DNA from: Bactrocera neohumeralis
Lineage: Eukaryota; Arthropoda; Insecta; Diptera; Tephritidae
DNA length: 64,000 nucleotides
Direction: 5' to 3'
NCBI RefSeq assembly: GCF_024586455.1
Contig: NC_065922.1
Location: 37,692,089 to 37,756,088, forward strand
Below the pieces are notes generated by a model. It did no database searches. It was not told the DNA's origin and saw nothing but the letters and a program-made list of their open reading frames with translations. The translations under genes were made by a program, and so were the position numbers. Below, one piece after another: positions 47,805-59,099 of this stretch (positions are counted from its first letter, which is position 1; each line of letters starts with the position of its first letter).

Positions 47805-48950
47805 TTCATACAAGGACTTTATTCCGATCATTCAGTTTTTTGGGCAACTATATCTTATAGTGGTCCGATATAGGCGGTTCCGGCAAATGAGCAGCTTCTT
47901 AATCAGAAAAGAACATATGTAAAATTTCCGATCGATATCTCAAGAACAGGTCGTATACGACTGTGAGCAAAAAATAGTAAGACTTTTTAATTAAAATTTC
48001 GCGCAAAAACCCATTTGTCAAAAGGTTTTTTTTTTAGGTCCACGTCCATGTTGATAGCCTTCCTACATGAACTGATCATCAACACTTCAATAAAATAAAG
48101 AAATTGGTGCTTGAGAATCGACTATTAATAGTCAAAGATCTTACGAATGTTGGAATGTCGGAAGGATCAGTGAAAGCCTTTTGAATTATATTTGGGCCAA
48201 AACAACAGTGAAAGCACGATTGGTTACAAAATCATTCAATTTTTTCGAATAACAGCGTTGCATTAACGTCTGTGAAACAGTATTTTCCGGCCACCAGGAC
48301 GTCATGAAGCGTATTATTACCAGCGATGAGTCTTGGATCTATGCTTACTACCCGAAAACAGGCGATCATTCGGCCGAATATCGTGACAGAGATGACCCGA
48401 AGCCGAAAAACCACGACAAAGCAGGTCAAAAATAAAGGTTATATTGACAGTTTACTTCGATTATCGAGGTGTGGTGCACTCTCAATACTATTTAAGTGTT
48501 ATGCGTCGTTTGCGCGAAGCTATTTGTAAAAGGAGGCCAGAATTTGGGCGGAAACTCTTCGTTTTTGCACCACGACAATGCACCGTCGCATACTGCATTG
48601 ATTTTTTCTGAGTTTTCGCAAATTTTCAACAAATATCGTATTGCTTTCATCGTATTCGCCTTATTTAGTTCCGTGTGACTTCTGGCTATTCAGCAAACTC
48701 AAACGACTGCACCGGGGAAACCGTTTATAGTCAATTGAAAACATTAAATGTGAATAGCGCTTTGGAGGTTATTCCTGAAGTTGACTTTGATAACAGTTTC
48801 ACAAGTGTATTGTTAGCAAGGGGAAATATTTTGTGGGAGACGACATAGATATTGAAGAATAAATTCAGAAGTTTAAAGTTATGAACAAAGTCTTACTATT
48901 TTTTGCTCATCGTAGTATGCAGACAGAAAGGCGGCCATGTCTAAATCTTC
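47805..48950 (-). repeat. Family-B repeat fragment interrupted by a mariner
   Basis: Inverse-orientation blocks CATACAAGGACTTTATTCCG, TAGTGGTCCGATAT and ATGAGCAGCTTCTT run to CAGGTCGTATA at 47957. The repeat resumes after the mariner at 48916 with TATGCAGACAGAAAGGCGGC and CATGTCTAAATC. Confidence 0.7.
47958..48915 (+). mobile_element. Mariner with TIRs and TA duplication, decayed
   Basis: TIRs CGACTGTGAGCAAAAAATAG (left) and, inverted, CTACGATGAGCAAAAAATAG (right), each followed by TAAGACTTT, are bordered by TA at 47956-47957 and 48916-48917. Broken frames read a mariner transposase: LVLENRLLIVKDLTNVGMSE, PETGDHSAEYRDEDDP-like text, DNAPSHTALIF, PYLVPCDFWLFSKLKR and GKYFVGDDID. At 958 bp it is shortened, with stops throughout. 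Confidence 0.85.
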
Positions 48951-48954
48951 CAAT

Positions 48955-49465
48955 ATAAATTAATTCCGTCTGATATCACTCAAACATTGCTTTTGATAAT
49001 TGAGCTCATTTTGCAGATTTCCTCTGACATTTGAAAATATCAGACCAAAGTCATACTAACGGTGAAATATACATACATATAATGAACATGGACTAGTTAT
49101 AGTTACCATTTCACTTATGGTATAACCAGTACATTACTCTAAAATTTAGCGTAGCATATAAAATATGCGAAAAAAATATGTGTGTGTACACATATGTATG
49201 TAACTGCAAATTTTATAAAAACTTGGTAATTGCTATAAATTTGCCTAAGCGTTATAGGCGGTTCAAATCATATGTATAGCTTTGCTGGCTGTTTCGACAC
49301 AATTGTTAATACCATGTTGCAGAGAGGTTTGTACAGATTATAGGTCAGTTGATGACAACTATAATAAATGATGGTACCATTTTTACCACATTTCTTGTGT
49401 ACATTCCTACTCAGTTATGTAATAGAGACATATCATTACAAATACATATGTATATTTAACTACAT
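48955..49465. other. AT-rich non-coding stretch
   Basis: No gene or recognised element. Confidence 0.5.
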
Positions 49466-49469
49466 AAAT

Positions 49470-49557
49470 ATTGCAAAATTAAACTTATACATACATATAT
49501 GTATAGTCTATATATATATACATACATATAGTATGTATATAAGCTTAATTTTGCAAT
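49470..49557. repeat. 88-bp near-perfect hairpin
   Basis: Left arm ATTGCAAAATTAAACTTATA and right arm TATAAGCTTAATTTTGCAAT pair with one mismatch; the AT-rich middle (ATACATACATATATGTATAG and its complement-like partner) extends the stem. It could be a small MITE or an RNA hairpin. Confidence 0.7.
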
Positions 49558-49559
49558 TA

Positions 49560-50310
49560 TCGTTTTTATATTATAAATAAAAAGTATAAATATACTTCTA
49601 TAAGATTTTTCTTTAAAGCAAATCGACTTTTTAGATTAAAATATTATGTAATAAACGTGACTTGGCAATTCGTTAATTAGTTTTTAGGTCAAAATAAAAA
49701 TAAACTTGAACATGTGAAATATCTATTACTTAAACTATTCTTCGAATTAATCCTTCCAATTGCCTTAAAAAACTTTCCATCAAGTTCCTACAGTGTACAC
49801 GACGCTGAAACTCAAAAAGAATTATTGAAATATTGAAAGTATTTATAAATAAATGTTTATCTTCCTCCACTATCAAAAATATTTACAGCATGTGTAGTAT
49901 ACACATAATGATCACTATCAAAACACGTGCAAAACCGTCGCCTGATCTAAGTTTTACTTTTTAGTGTATTTTTGGCTTGCTGAAAAACAGCAAGATCTCG
50001 AGTGCCGCAAGTCTATCAGATTGAAATGTTAACATGTTTTGAACAAAAACTATCACACATGTATAGTTTATCATTTTGAATCTCAATACACTTACGACAA
50101 TTATTTATTTCATTAATTAGCAAGAAAGTTTTTTTTTTTAACTCTTGAAGAACCGAATTTAGGATCAATACACTATGAGCTTCAATGTTAAATATTTTTT
50201 ATCGCCAAGGTTACTTCAATCGATAGCCAACAATTAAAATGATAGAGAGTTTGAGTTAATGTTTTTTAAAAAACAACTGCAAATGATTAAAAAAAAAACA
50301 TTTTTTATAT
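49560..50310. other. AT-rich non-coding stretch
   Basis: Nothing recognisable. Confidence 0.5.
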
Positions 50311-50313
50311 ATA

Positions 50314-51269
50314 CATTGTGAGAAAAAGCACCCGGAAATTGTAATTAAATTCCCCGGGTAAATGATATTTAAAAAAATGATTTGCTAAGTTAGTAATTAC
50401 TACGCCAAATGTGAGCGCTATTGTCCCGTTCTGGACGACCTTCGACCTCTTCAACTGATGAAAATATAAAAAAATTAAGGAAGATGGTGCTTAAAAACCG
50501 TTAGGCAAGTGTTAGAGAGGTGGCAAGAGAGCACGACATTTGTCCCGAGTTTTTTCGAATGATTTTGATCGATACTTTGGGAATGAAATGCGTTCAACAC
50601 GTCCCGATAAACCTAATTTTTTTTTTTCAAAAAGTGTACCGTAAAGAGGTCTCTTTGGACATGCTTGATCGTGCGAATTCCAATCCCACATTCATGGGGA
50701 GAGTTATAACCGCCGATGAGACATGAGTTTATGAGTTTAACATGCAAAGAAGTCAACAATCATCGGAATGGAGTAAAAATACGAGCCGAAACCAAAGAAA
50801 CCACAACAAAGCCGCTCAAAAATCAAGGTGATGCTTTGATGATTTTTCGATTTTGGTAGTTTGGTGCATCAAGAATTTGTTCCAAAGAGACAGACAGTCA
50901 TTGCGGAGTTCTATGTATTTGGTCATATTGAGGCGTTTGCGTGAGAACAGCCGTCGAAAACGGCCGGAATTGTAGAAGAAAAATTAAAGCCAAAATGAAT
51001 ACCATTGATCAACCACTGTATTCACCAGATTTGGCTCTGTGCGATTTTTTCTTTTTCCTCAAACTGAAATTGCTGCTCCTTGGGACCCGTTTTCAGTCGA
51101 TCGAAAAGATAAAAAAGTGCTTATGAAAGTGTTTCGAGGACTGGAAAAGTCGTTGGCATAAGTGTATAACATCTGGTGGAGATTACTTTGAAGGTGACAA
51201 AATAAATATTGATGAAGAATTAAACATTTTGCGTTTTATTTACAATTTCCGGGTACTTTACGTACAATG
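50314..51269 (+). mobile_element. Mariner with TIRs and TA duplication, decayed
   Basis: TIRs CATTGTGAGAAAAAGCACCC and, inverted, CATTGTACGTAAAGTACCC share a following GGAAATTGTAA and are flanked by TA at 50312-50313 and 51270-51271. Frames show DTLGMK-VQHVP, LDMLDRANSNPTFMGRVITA with DET (first catalytic Asp), WVYEFNM, QPLYSPDLALCDFFFFLKL (last catalytic Asp) and an ending GDYFEG-like motif. At 956 bp it has lost internal sequence and carries stops. Confidence 0.85.
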
Positions 51270-51274
51270 TAAAT

Positions 51275-52195
51275 TGTAAGGAAAATTGGTTGTTAGTAGT
51301 TTACAAAAGAATACGCATCTACTAACGAATTTCACAATCATGATATATGCCAAAGGAATGTGCAATGTGTTTACACTTACTTGTTTAGATTTTCCAAATT
51401 ATTTATTGATTTAGAAAACTACAGATAACACCTCAAATGTGTTAGTAAGCAAAACGATTTCGACAACCACTCACAAATTTGATAACTCGCTTGAAGTAAT
51501 AAACTAAATTAATTCCAAATTGATATCTAAACTTACTTTCAAAGCAATTTATGGACAAAATACATTCAAAAAAACTTGAAAGGTTATGAGTAATTGCTAA
51601 ATGTGGAAATCAATATGACTTACACAAAATCAATATCATAAAAGAAAGCGTGAACTGTTTTCTTCATATGTTCTTGTGTACAATGAGAGATATTATAGTA
51701 TAGACCAAGAAATATCTACAAGTACATATTGTATAATTGAGATCCGACGTGAATTATTACTCCACATATTGTTCGCTCGATATCGCTTAATGCAGGTATA
51801 AACTTTTAAGTTTGATAAGCTCAACGAACTTCCGCTAGTATATACACCACTGCGGTCGGATGTTTGATATGGGAACCATTGTTGTGTGCATACCGATAAC
51901 CGGCAGTGAAGTGGTCGGAAGAAAAAGTACCACAAAACAATAACAAGTAATCAAATAGGTAATTGCGGTTATTTATGACTTGAAATAAAACTTTTTTTCA
52001 TATTTTGAAATAAGACAATAAAATTTGCACCTTTGAGGGAGTCACTGCATGTGATATCACATAAATTGTGATATTATAATTAATTATGAAATACATATAC
52101 CGAATTTTTTTGATATTTTAATCTTATTTATATAAAGTGAGCAAATAACACAGCAAGGCGTGCCTTTATAACGATTTTTATTTATAAAATGTATT
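51275..52195. other. AT-rich non-coding stretch
   Basis: No gene or recognised element. Confidence 0.5.
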
Positions 52196-52199
52196 TATA

Positions 52200-53271
52200 A
52201 CAAGTAAGGAAGGGCTAAGTTCGGGTGTCACCGAACATTTTATACTCTCGCATGATAAAGTGATAATCGAGATTTCATTATACGTCATTTACATATTTTT
52301 CAAATACCGTATTTTTGTAAAGTTTTATTCCGCTATCATCATTGGTTCCTAATGTATATACTCGTATTATACAGAAAAGGCATCAGATGGAATTCAAAAT
52401 AGCGTTATATTGGAAGAGGGCGTGGTTGTGAACCGATTTCACCCATATTTCGTACGTGTCATCAGGGTGTTAAGAAAATATTGTATACCGAATTTCATTG
52501 AAATCGGTGTAGTAGTTCCTGAGATATGGTTTTTGGTCTATAAGTGGGCGAGGCCACGCCCATTTTCAATTTTTAAAAAAAGCCTGGGTGCAGCTTTCTT
52601 CTGCCATTTCTTCCGTAAAATTTAGTGTTTCTGACGTTTTTTGTTAGTCGGTTAACGGACTTTTAGTGATTTTCAACATAACCTTTGTATGGGAGGTGGG
52701 CGTGGTTATTATCCGATTTCTTCCATTTTTAAACTGTATATAGAAATGCCTGAAGAAAACGACTCTGTAGAGCTTGGTTGACATAGCTATAGTAGTTTCT
52801 GAGATACGTACAAAAAACTTAGTAGGGGGCGGGGCCACGCCCACTTTTCCAAAAAAATTGCGCCCAAATATGCCCCTCCCTAATGCGATCCTTTGTGCCA
52901 AATTTCACTTTAATATCTTTATTTATGGCTTAGTTATGACACTTTATAGGTTTTCGGTTTCCGCCATTTTGTGGGCGTGGCAGTGGGCCGATTTTGCCCA
53001 TCTTCGAACTTAACCTTCTTATGGAGCCAAGGAATACGTGTACCAAGTTTCATCGTGATATCTCAATTTTTAGTCAAGTTACAGCTTGCACGGACGGACA
53101 GACGGACGGACGGACAGACAGACATCCGGATTTCAACTCTACTCGTCACCCTGATCACTTTGGTATATATAATCCTATATCTGACTCTTTTAGTTTTAGG
53201 ACTTACAAACAATCGTTATGTGAACAAAACTATAATACTCTCCTTAGCAACTTTGTTGCGAGAGTATAAAA
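52200..53271 (-). repeat. Family-A mini-me/DINE-1-like repeat, inverted copy of 16.0-17.05 kb
   Basis: Reads CAAGTAAGGAAGGGCTAAGT, hairpin TTCGGGTGTCACCGAA, CCACGCCCA blocks, GACGGAC tandem at 53090-53125, and closes with TTGCGAGAGTATAAAA. By eye it differs from the 16.0 kb copy at few positions plus an extra ~60 bases near 53168-53235. Confidence 0.8.
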
Positions 53272-53274
53272 ATA

Positions 53275-55180
53275 CTTTTAGGTACAGTAAGGAACATTTT
53301 TATGTAAACATAAAAGCTTTTCTTCCCTAATATCTCTGAGAGAAGTGAAATAGAGTAACAACAACAATTAAACAGTCACTGAGCTCTGTGAGAGAGAGAG
53401 AGTACATAAGTAAGAGGAGACTAAGTGATAAAGCTGCTATATATGGGTACTACAAAGGAAAATACCAAAATTGCAGACATATTATAGCTGCAGTTTTGAA
53501 TTCTAAAAATGTTGTTTTCCAAAAGGTCATTGAAAAAATGGAACGAAAAAATGTTCTTTATCGAAAAAAATAGTTTTGGTTAAGTTAACCAGAAATTAAC
53601 TGTCAGATGGCTTCTAACCAGACACATCACTTGCAATGAGAGGTTCTATAATATAAATCATTAGGTAATATTTCGAAAGAATTTAAAAACTAACATAAAT
53701 ACAAACGGATATGCATTCAATAGTCAGTCGAAAACAGCTCTAAAGAAATATCGCCAAGCAAATATTATTGCTTATATTTAATGTCGCTTATCTGTGGATT
53801 TATGAGCGTGCATTGTTTTCTGTAATTAATTTCAAATTAACATTGGCCACGCTTATGGAAGGTTTAGCTAACCGCCAGCAACTAACCGTCCACTTAGCCA
53901 GACCATATGCCAGACGGTTGCAACTTCGCGGCCAAACAATTGGCTAGCAAGGTTATTGCCATCAGGACCTGTTACGCTGCCAACAAAAAACACATATATA
54001 CGCACATATATACGCACATATACATATATATATATACATATTTTGTTTTACGCATGCGCTATCGCCACTGTAGGTGTTTTCATAGTCGGCGAAATTTGAA
54101 TGATTGACGTGTTAGATAAAAGCGGTTTTTTAGTGCGATTTTCAATTTTTGTGTTTGTTGTTGTGGCTTTCGATTTCTTGAGTTGTGATTGACGTTAGAT
54201 GGCGCTTTGTTGGCAACCTGCGAGTCAACACATTTTGCACATTTATTGGAGTGGGTTGTAAAACACTTGTTGACATAAATAAATGCACCCACGCCTATGA
54301 ATGAATTGAAACAAAACACAAAAGATAATTAATTATGAATCAGTATTAGCGAAATATTTGCACAACAGTGTAAAAAAATCCCATGCGTTATCAATTGATA
54401 TGAGACTTGCAAGTGGTCCGCCAAAAACAAAAAACTCAAAATAATCTAGTGCAGTCACAAGGGGTCTGCAATTTTATCAAATACGTGCAAATTATGATAA
54501 CAAAAAGTATTTTCAAAAGAAATTGATTTCCTAAGAAATGCCTTGCCGAGGAAACGGTAAGGCAACTGCATACAGTGAGTATGAATGAGCGACGTCAGCA
54601 GATGATCAGAGTTAAAAACGAATAGCTAAAAAATGCCTTACAAAAAATTTCTTTCGAACTGATGACGGTAACTGTCAAACACTGCAAGCAAGCGGGCTTT
54701 AAAAGTTTGATTAATGTTGGATAGTAATATTTTTTCTTTTGCTTCGATAATTTAAAATGTTGTAAAAACAAAGAAGTATAAATTTTCTGTTACTATCATG
54801 TAATTATTCGAAAATATACCTAATGGTTTTGTGAACATATGATTTGGCGAAAATTCATGATCGATTTCGATCTTATATTTTGATACATTTTTAACATGTC
54901 CAAAACTTTTCTTATCCGTGATTTTCCCGATCATACTCCAAGATGTAAGAAAGAGGGGTTTTAATTAAGACGAAACTTGTTAGTTGAAATATAAAAAAAT
55001 GGACATTCGTTGGAATATAGACAAAATTCGTGTTCCATATTTTACTAAATTTTATTTATTAAAAAGCAATTATCTATTTGAGGACGCTTTGAAAAACAAA
55101 AAGAAGAAACACGTGTGTACATATATAGCAGTACACCATAGTTATAATATGTAACGGCTGATCCAAGTAGAGGTACTTTT
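53275..55180. other. Mostly non-coding stretch
   Basis: Some unique, less AT-rich sequence around 53.85-54.3 kb (AACCGCCAGCAACTAACC...) and a short minus-strand frame at 54080-54319 with no supporting features. A TATATACGCACATATATACG microsatellite lies near 54000. Confidence 0.45.
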
Positions 55181-55259
55181 TTCAATTGCCTTTTTGTGAC
55201 AGATCACGCATTGGTCGTGATCTTCTGTCATGTTATTTTTGCTCAGTGTTGTTCGGTAT

Positions 55260-56190
55260 CTCATCATGGAAAGAATTACACCTGAACAACGTTAACAAAT
55301 CTCTCAACTTTATTACGAAAATTCAGGTTCTATAAAGAATGTGTTACGCGCGCTTCGCACAAATTATTGCCAATATAATCAGCTTACTGAGCGTACTATT
55401 CCCAACACCATCTCCCAACTTGAGACCCAGCATTCAATAGACCGCAGTGAAGAAAATATAGCAGTCGTAACTAAGAGTGTACACGGAAACCTTGGAGAGT
55501 CGATTTACGCCGTTCGAAGCAACTTGAACTGACGTGTGGAAGGATTTTACGTCGAGATCTTAAATTAAAAGCGTACAAAATACAGTATGTGCAAGAATTG
55601 AAGCCATTCGACTTTCGCTCGCTAAGAACTCTTGAAAAGTTCCAAGAAGATCCGACGGTGGAATCATCTGTCCATATTTCTTCAAAAATTATGTTGATGA
55701 GAACGTAACCTTTAATGGCGGCCGTTATCACGCCATAATAACCGACTTTTTGATGCCTGAAATTGAAGCTCGGCGACATTTGGTTTCAACAAGACGGCGC
55801 CACTTTCCACTCATCACATCGATTAATGGATTTATTGAGAGAACGCTTCGGTGCACAGATAATTTTACGTTTTGGACCGTTCGATTGGTCACAAAGATCG
55901 TGTGATATCACACTGTTGGACTTTTTTCTGTGAGGATATGTAAAGACTAAAGTCTATGCGAACAATTTCGTTTCGATTTAGGTCTTGGAGCAAAACATTA
56001 CGCATGTCATTCGCCAGTTACCAGTCAAAATGCTCGAACGAGTCATTGGAAATAGGATTCAACTGATGGACTATCTGAGACGTAGCCGCCACCAACAATT
56101 GAAAGAGATAATCTTTATTATTTCGAATGATAATAAACATTTCCCATTAGTTTTAAAGTTTCTGTGCTTTTTCTTTAAAAAAGTAGGGAA
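55260..56190 (+). mobile_element. Rosa-like mariner, nearly full length but broken
   Basis: From ATGGAAAGAATTACACCTGA (55266) frames follow the same transposase type as 9.6 kb: QISQLYYENSGSIKNVLRAL, RTIPNTISQLE, then DLHVGFNKTA-like QQDGA block near 55780, LLRERFGAQIIL, and EQNITHVIRQLPVKMLERVI, then RRSRHQQLKEIIF. At least five stops or shifts. TIRs are not clear; the right end is near 56190. Confidence 0.75.
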
Positions 56191-56239
56191 TCTCGAAATG
56201 GAGGCAGAAGGAAATAATCTATGCTTTAGGTACCTCCTT

Positions 56240-56470
56240 CTGTCGGACTGTCTGTTTGTATAGTTATATGCATATTAGCCCCTCAGTTTTTGACCGATTA
56301 AAATCAAAATTAATGCTTCCATGTGAAGGGTATTACGTCGAATACATGTTCAGATTTCTGCATGCATCAGAAAATTTGGTTTGACAGTGTTCTTCTACAC
56401 CTCAATGCAGATCTGCATGGCATGCATTATAGCCTCGAATCAACCGCAGTTAACGTTTTTTCTTGTTTTA
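56240..56470 (+). repeat. 3' fragment of a family-B repeat
   Basis: Contains GTCGGACTGTCTGTTTGTAT, TTAGCCCCTCAGTTTTTGACC and the terminal GCAGTTAACGTTTTTTCTTG; the interior is shortened. Confidence 0.55.
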
Positions 56471-56517
56471 TTAGTTATTGACATTCATTTCTTTACGGTG
56501 TGAAAACATCACGTGAC

Positions 56518-56553
56518 TATAAAAAAATTTTCAGAACAGCAAATGATTCATTC
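56518..56553 (+). promoter_or_regulatory. Candidate core promoter (TATA plus Inr)
   Basis: TATAAAAAAA at 56518-56527 and TCATTC at 56548-56553, putting the initiator A (56550) 32 bases from the TATA start, the usual fly spacing. The following 700 bases are GC- and CAA/CAG-rich. Confidence 0.35.
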
Positions 56554-56778
56554 ACTTCAGCATCTCGTTTGCTCACTGGGAACACCAACATGCCTACACG
56601 TACAGAAGCAGTTCCCCAAAACACCAACTAACTGGATTGTTGACGTTCGGCAAACAAGTCTTTAGACGAAACTGCTTCTTCTGCTGCTGCAGCAAAGAAA
56701 GTGAAATGTGCCGACAATGCAAACAATACAATAACAAATAAAAAATTGCCGAAGAAACCTATCAGCGGCATCTACAAC

Positions 56779-57126
56779 ATGTGGCAATTGCTGCAGAAAA
56801 ACCGGCAGCTACAGCAGGCGCAACAACAACAACAACAAAATGTCATTAATGAAATTAACCAGCACACCGCCCGCGCCGCCAACCTGTTGGTGGAGCGCAT
56901 GTGCGCAACAACAACAACAGCAACAACATTAAAAGTGAACCAAAAACAAACATCTCCGCTTGCCACTATTTCGACGCTGTGCCAATGCCTTTGTGGCGCT
57001 TCTGCTGCGCCCCAAGTGGATTACAGCTCACCCAGTGATGCTTCTGCCAGCGAGTCACGGCATGCCACGCTAAAGTGCTGCGCTGGGAAAGTGGAAAACT
57101 CGTTGGTTGTACTCGTAGGCAGTTAG
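56779..57126 (+). CDS. Possible Gln-rich small protein, weak
   Basis: An open frame runs from a TGA near 56639 to TAG at 57124-57126; its first ATG is at 56779 (MWQLLQKNRQLQQAQ...), giving 115 residues. It has two CAA-rich stretches (56820-56840, 56909-56928), a CQCLCGAS Cys motif and a Ser/Ala-rich part. It sits 230 bases after the TATA/Inr pair, but an ATG (56590) opens a short upstream frame. It may be 5' UTR or enhancer-type CAA-rich DNA. Confidence 0.25.
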   Translation: MWQLLQKNRQLQQAQQQQQQNVINEINQHTARAANLLVERMCATTTTATTLKVNQKQTSPLATISTLCQCLCGASAAPQVDYSSPSDASASESRHATLKCCAGKVENSLVVLVGS

Positions 57127-57129
57127 CTG

Positions 57130-58610
57130 CTTGCTTCGCTGACTGACAGACGCGCCGACTGTCGATACGACCCGAACGGCCGGTCACTGGAACTGTCACA
57201 GCGCGCATACTGCCACAGCGTGGTTGTCGTTGTTGTTGCTGCAGCAAATTGGAGCTACCACTTTTATGGTTTGCGAGTTTTTTGATTTCCTTGCGGACGA
57301 TTTTCCATTTTTCTGCGAAATGCCAACGCGCGAACTAGTTCAAGTCAGCGCAGCTGGTTGCATGCATTTTCTGCATTTATGAGCGCATCCACCAAATAGT
57401 TGGTAATATTGCTGCGATGTTTTTTGCAAAATCTATGCAAATGTGCATGTGTGTGTGTGTGTGTGTATACTTTATCATAACTGCATTTATGGTTGCTGCC
57501 AGTGCCTTTCTCACATGGCACCTTGTGGCGGGAGAAGGAATTTGCGGGCATTTTCTTTAGCCACAGCAACAGCAAACCAACAACACTACAACAACAAAGC
57601 AATAGCAGCAGCAGCCACGGCAGCGAAATTAATGTGCAATTTTGATTGTGGGAATAAAATTGTGAAAAAGCAGAAGCTACACAACAACAACAAGCCAGCA
57701 TAACAATTGATTGCGTTGCAATGCCAACCGCACAGCGATTTGTTGGCCACAGTGAAAAGGGCAGCGCCATTGCCAGGCAGCAGCAATTCCATCTAATATT
57801 GTTTGAATTATTTAAAAGCAATTGCCATGAAGATGATACACTCCAGCGACAAATATACACATATGCACAAACACACAACCACATTTGCCTGTAGAAGACA
57901 CACTCAAGCAGTGATATTTATTGCGAAAACGCCTCCCAAGCTTTTGTTGGGGTGGTTGGCACTACGAATTGCCGTTGCGGTCGCGAAGCCAATCATATTA
58001 TCATTCATAAATACGCACACACACACATGCAGTGATAAATATTTCCATAGTAAATAGTTTTGTGGCCGCAGTCGTCGCCCATTTGTTAGTGAATTATGCG
58101 CATTTCAATATCTCTTCATCGCTTTTTCACTTTTTTCTTTCAAGTACTACTAGTCTCACATTCTGCTTGACTAGCCGCCAGCGCCGCGGCCATATCACTG
58201 CGCTACGCATTTCATTACATTCGTCATGTCTTAATTAGTACATTTCCTTTCGTTTGCAATCGTCATTGCAGATTTTTGAAAAGCGAAAGTGGTAACACAG
58301 AAATAATTTCCATTTCAACCACTCACTTTCGTCTCAAGTTCAATATTCTTTCACACACTCTCGGCATTCGTAGGTTTTGTGAAGATAAAGAACGAGGCAG
58401 TTATGAAATAAAACGGTATTTGTGTCTTCTGCATTTGAATAGAGGCTATTATGGGAGCTTAAGTGATTTTGACCGGGTTCACTAGAACAGTTTACTTTGA
58501 AACAGCAAATGAAACTTGATTTTTATAACTTCGATTAAGAGAACGACGTCCGAAACGCGAGGCCATATGAGTCAAAATGTTCTATGTGTAAGTCCTATAT
58601 ATATATAAAT
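57130..58610. other. Non-coding, CAA/CAG-rich stretch
   Basis: CAACAACAA and GCAGCAGC runs around 57560-57700, a (GT)n run at 57449-57468 and CACACA runs near 58016. Long frames on the minus strand here are translations of these runs. It resembles the upstream or first-intron DNA of a fly gene. Confidence 0.45.
57449..57468. repeat. (GT)n microsatellite
   Basis: About nine GT units. Confidence 0.85.
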
Positions 58611-58617
58611 TTTACCT

Positions 58618-58805
58618 TTGGACACCCCACCGAACTGGCGGGTGTTGAAGTTAAGCGTCTGTGTAACTATGTATTGGCTACAAAGCGCTTCGCCAATCTG
58701 TAAGTCCGAACACGGGAGTTCCTTTTCAATGGCATCACAAAGGACTAATTTGTTAGTCTACGTGGGATCTTTGATCAGCCATCTTACCTAACCTAACCTA
58801 ACCTA
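58618..58805 (+). repeat. Retrotransposon 3' tail ending in (CCTAA)n
   Basis: Text ATGGCATCACAAAGGAC... CTACGTGGGATC ends in TTACCTAACCTAACCTAACC. The same layout is at 18003-18077 and, inverted, beside the retroelement coding remains at 23.1 kb, so this is probably its 3' UTR left by a severely truncated insertion. Confidence 0.5.
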
Positions 58806-59099
58806 AGTCCTATATAAGTTCTGGAATTTACTTTTTTTCATATTTTTGGCGAATCCACTAAACGGCCAACCTTATAAGAGATCTAGTATAAAGAAATCCA
58901 TTATTTTCCAATAGATGTCTTTAGTTATCTATATCGTTCGGGTTATCCCTTATGACATTAGAAAATTAAATTTCGGACTACAAAACACATCAGTTAGTTT
59001 TACGATTGCTTGAATCAGTAAGTAAGTAAGGTACATGCTCTAGATGGATATTAGTCGAAAATATCTTTGAACTGTTTCGATTCGTCATTAAATAAGGCT

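Noticed and set aside
54080..54319. 79-residue minus-strand frame with a hydrophobic start
   Set aside because: No promoter, homology or codon bias supports it.
57345..57884. 179-residue minus-strand frame rich in Leu and Cys
   Set aside because: It is the reverse reading of CAA/CAG and CACACA runs, with no splice or domain support.
58640..58665. GTTGAAGTTAAGCGTCTG as part of a 5S rRNA gene
   Set aside because: Only a short resemblance to the 5S internal promoter region; the rest of the gene does not match.
58785..58805. (CCTAA)4 as a telomere-type repeat
   Set aside because: Too short, and it sits at the end of a retroelement-like tail found elsewhere in the window; flies lack this telomere repeat.
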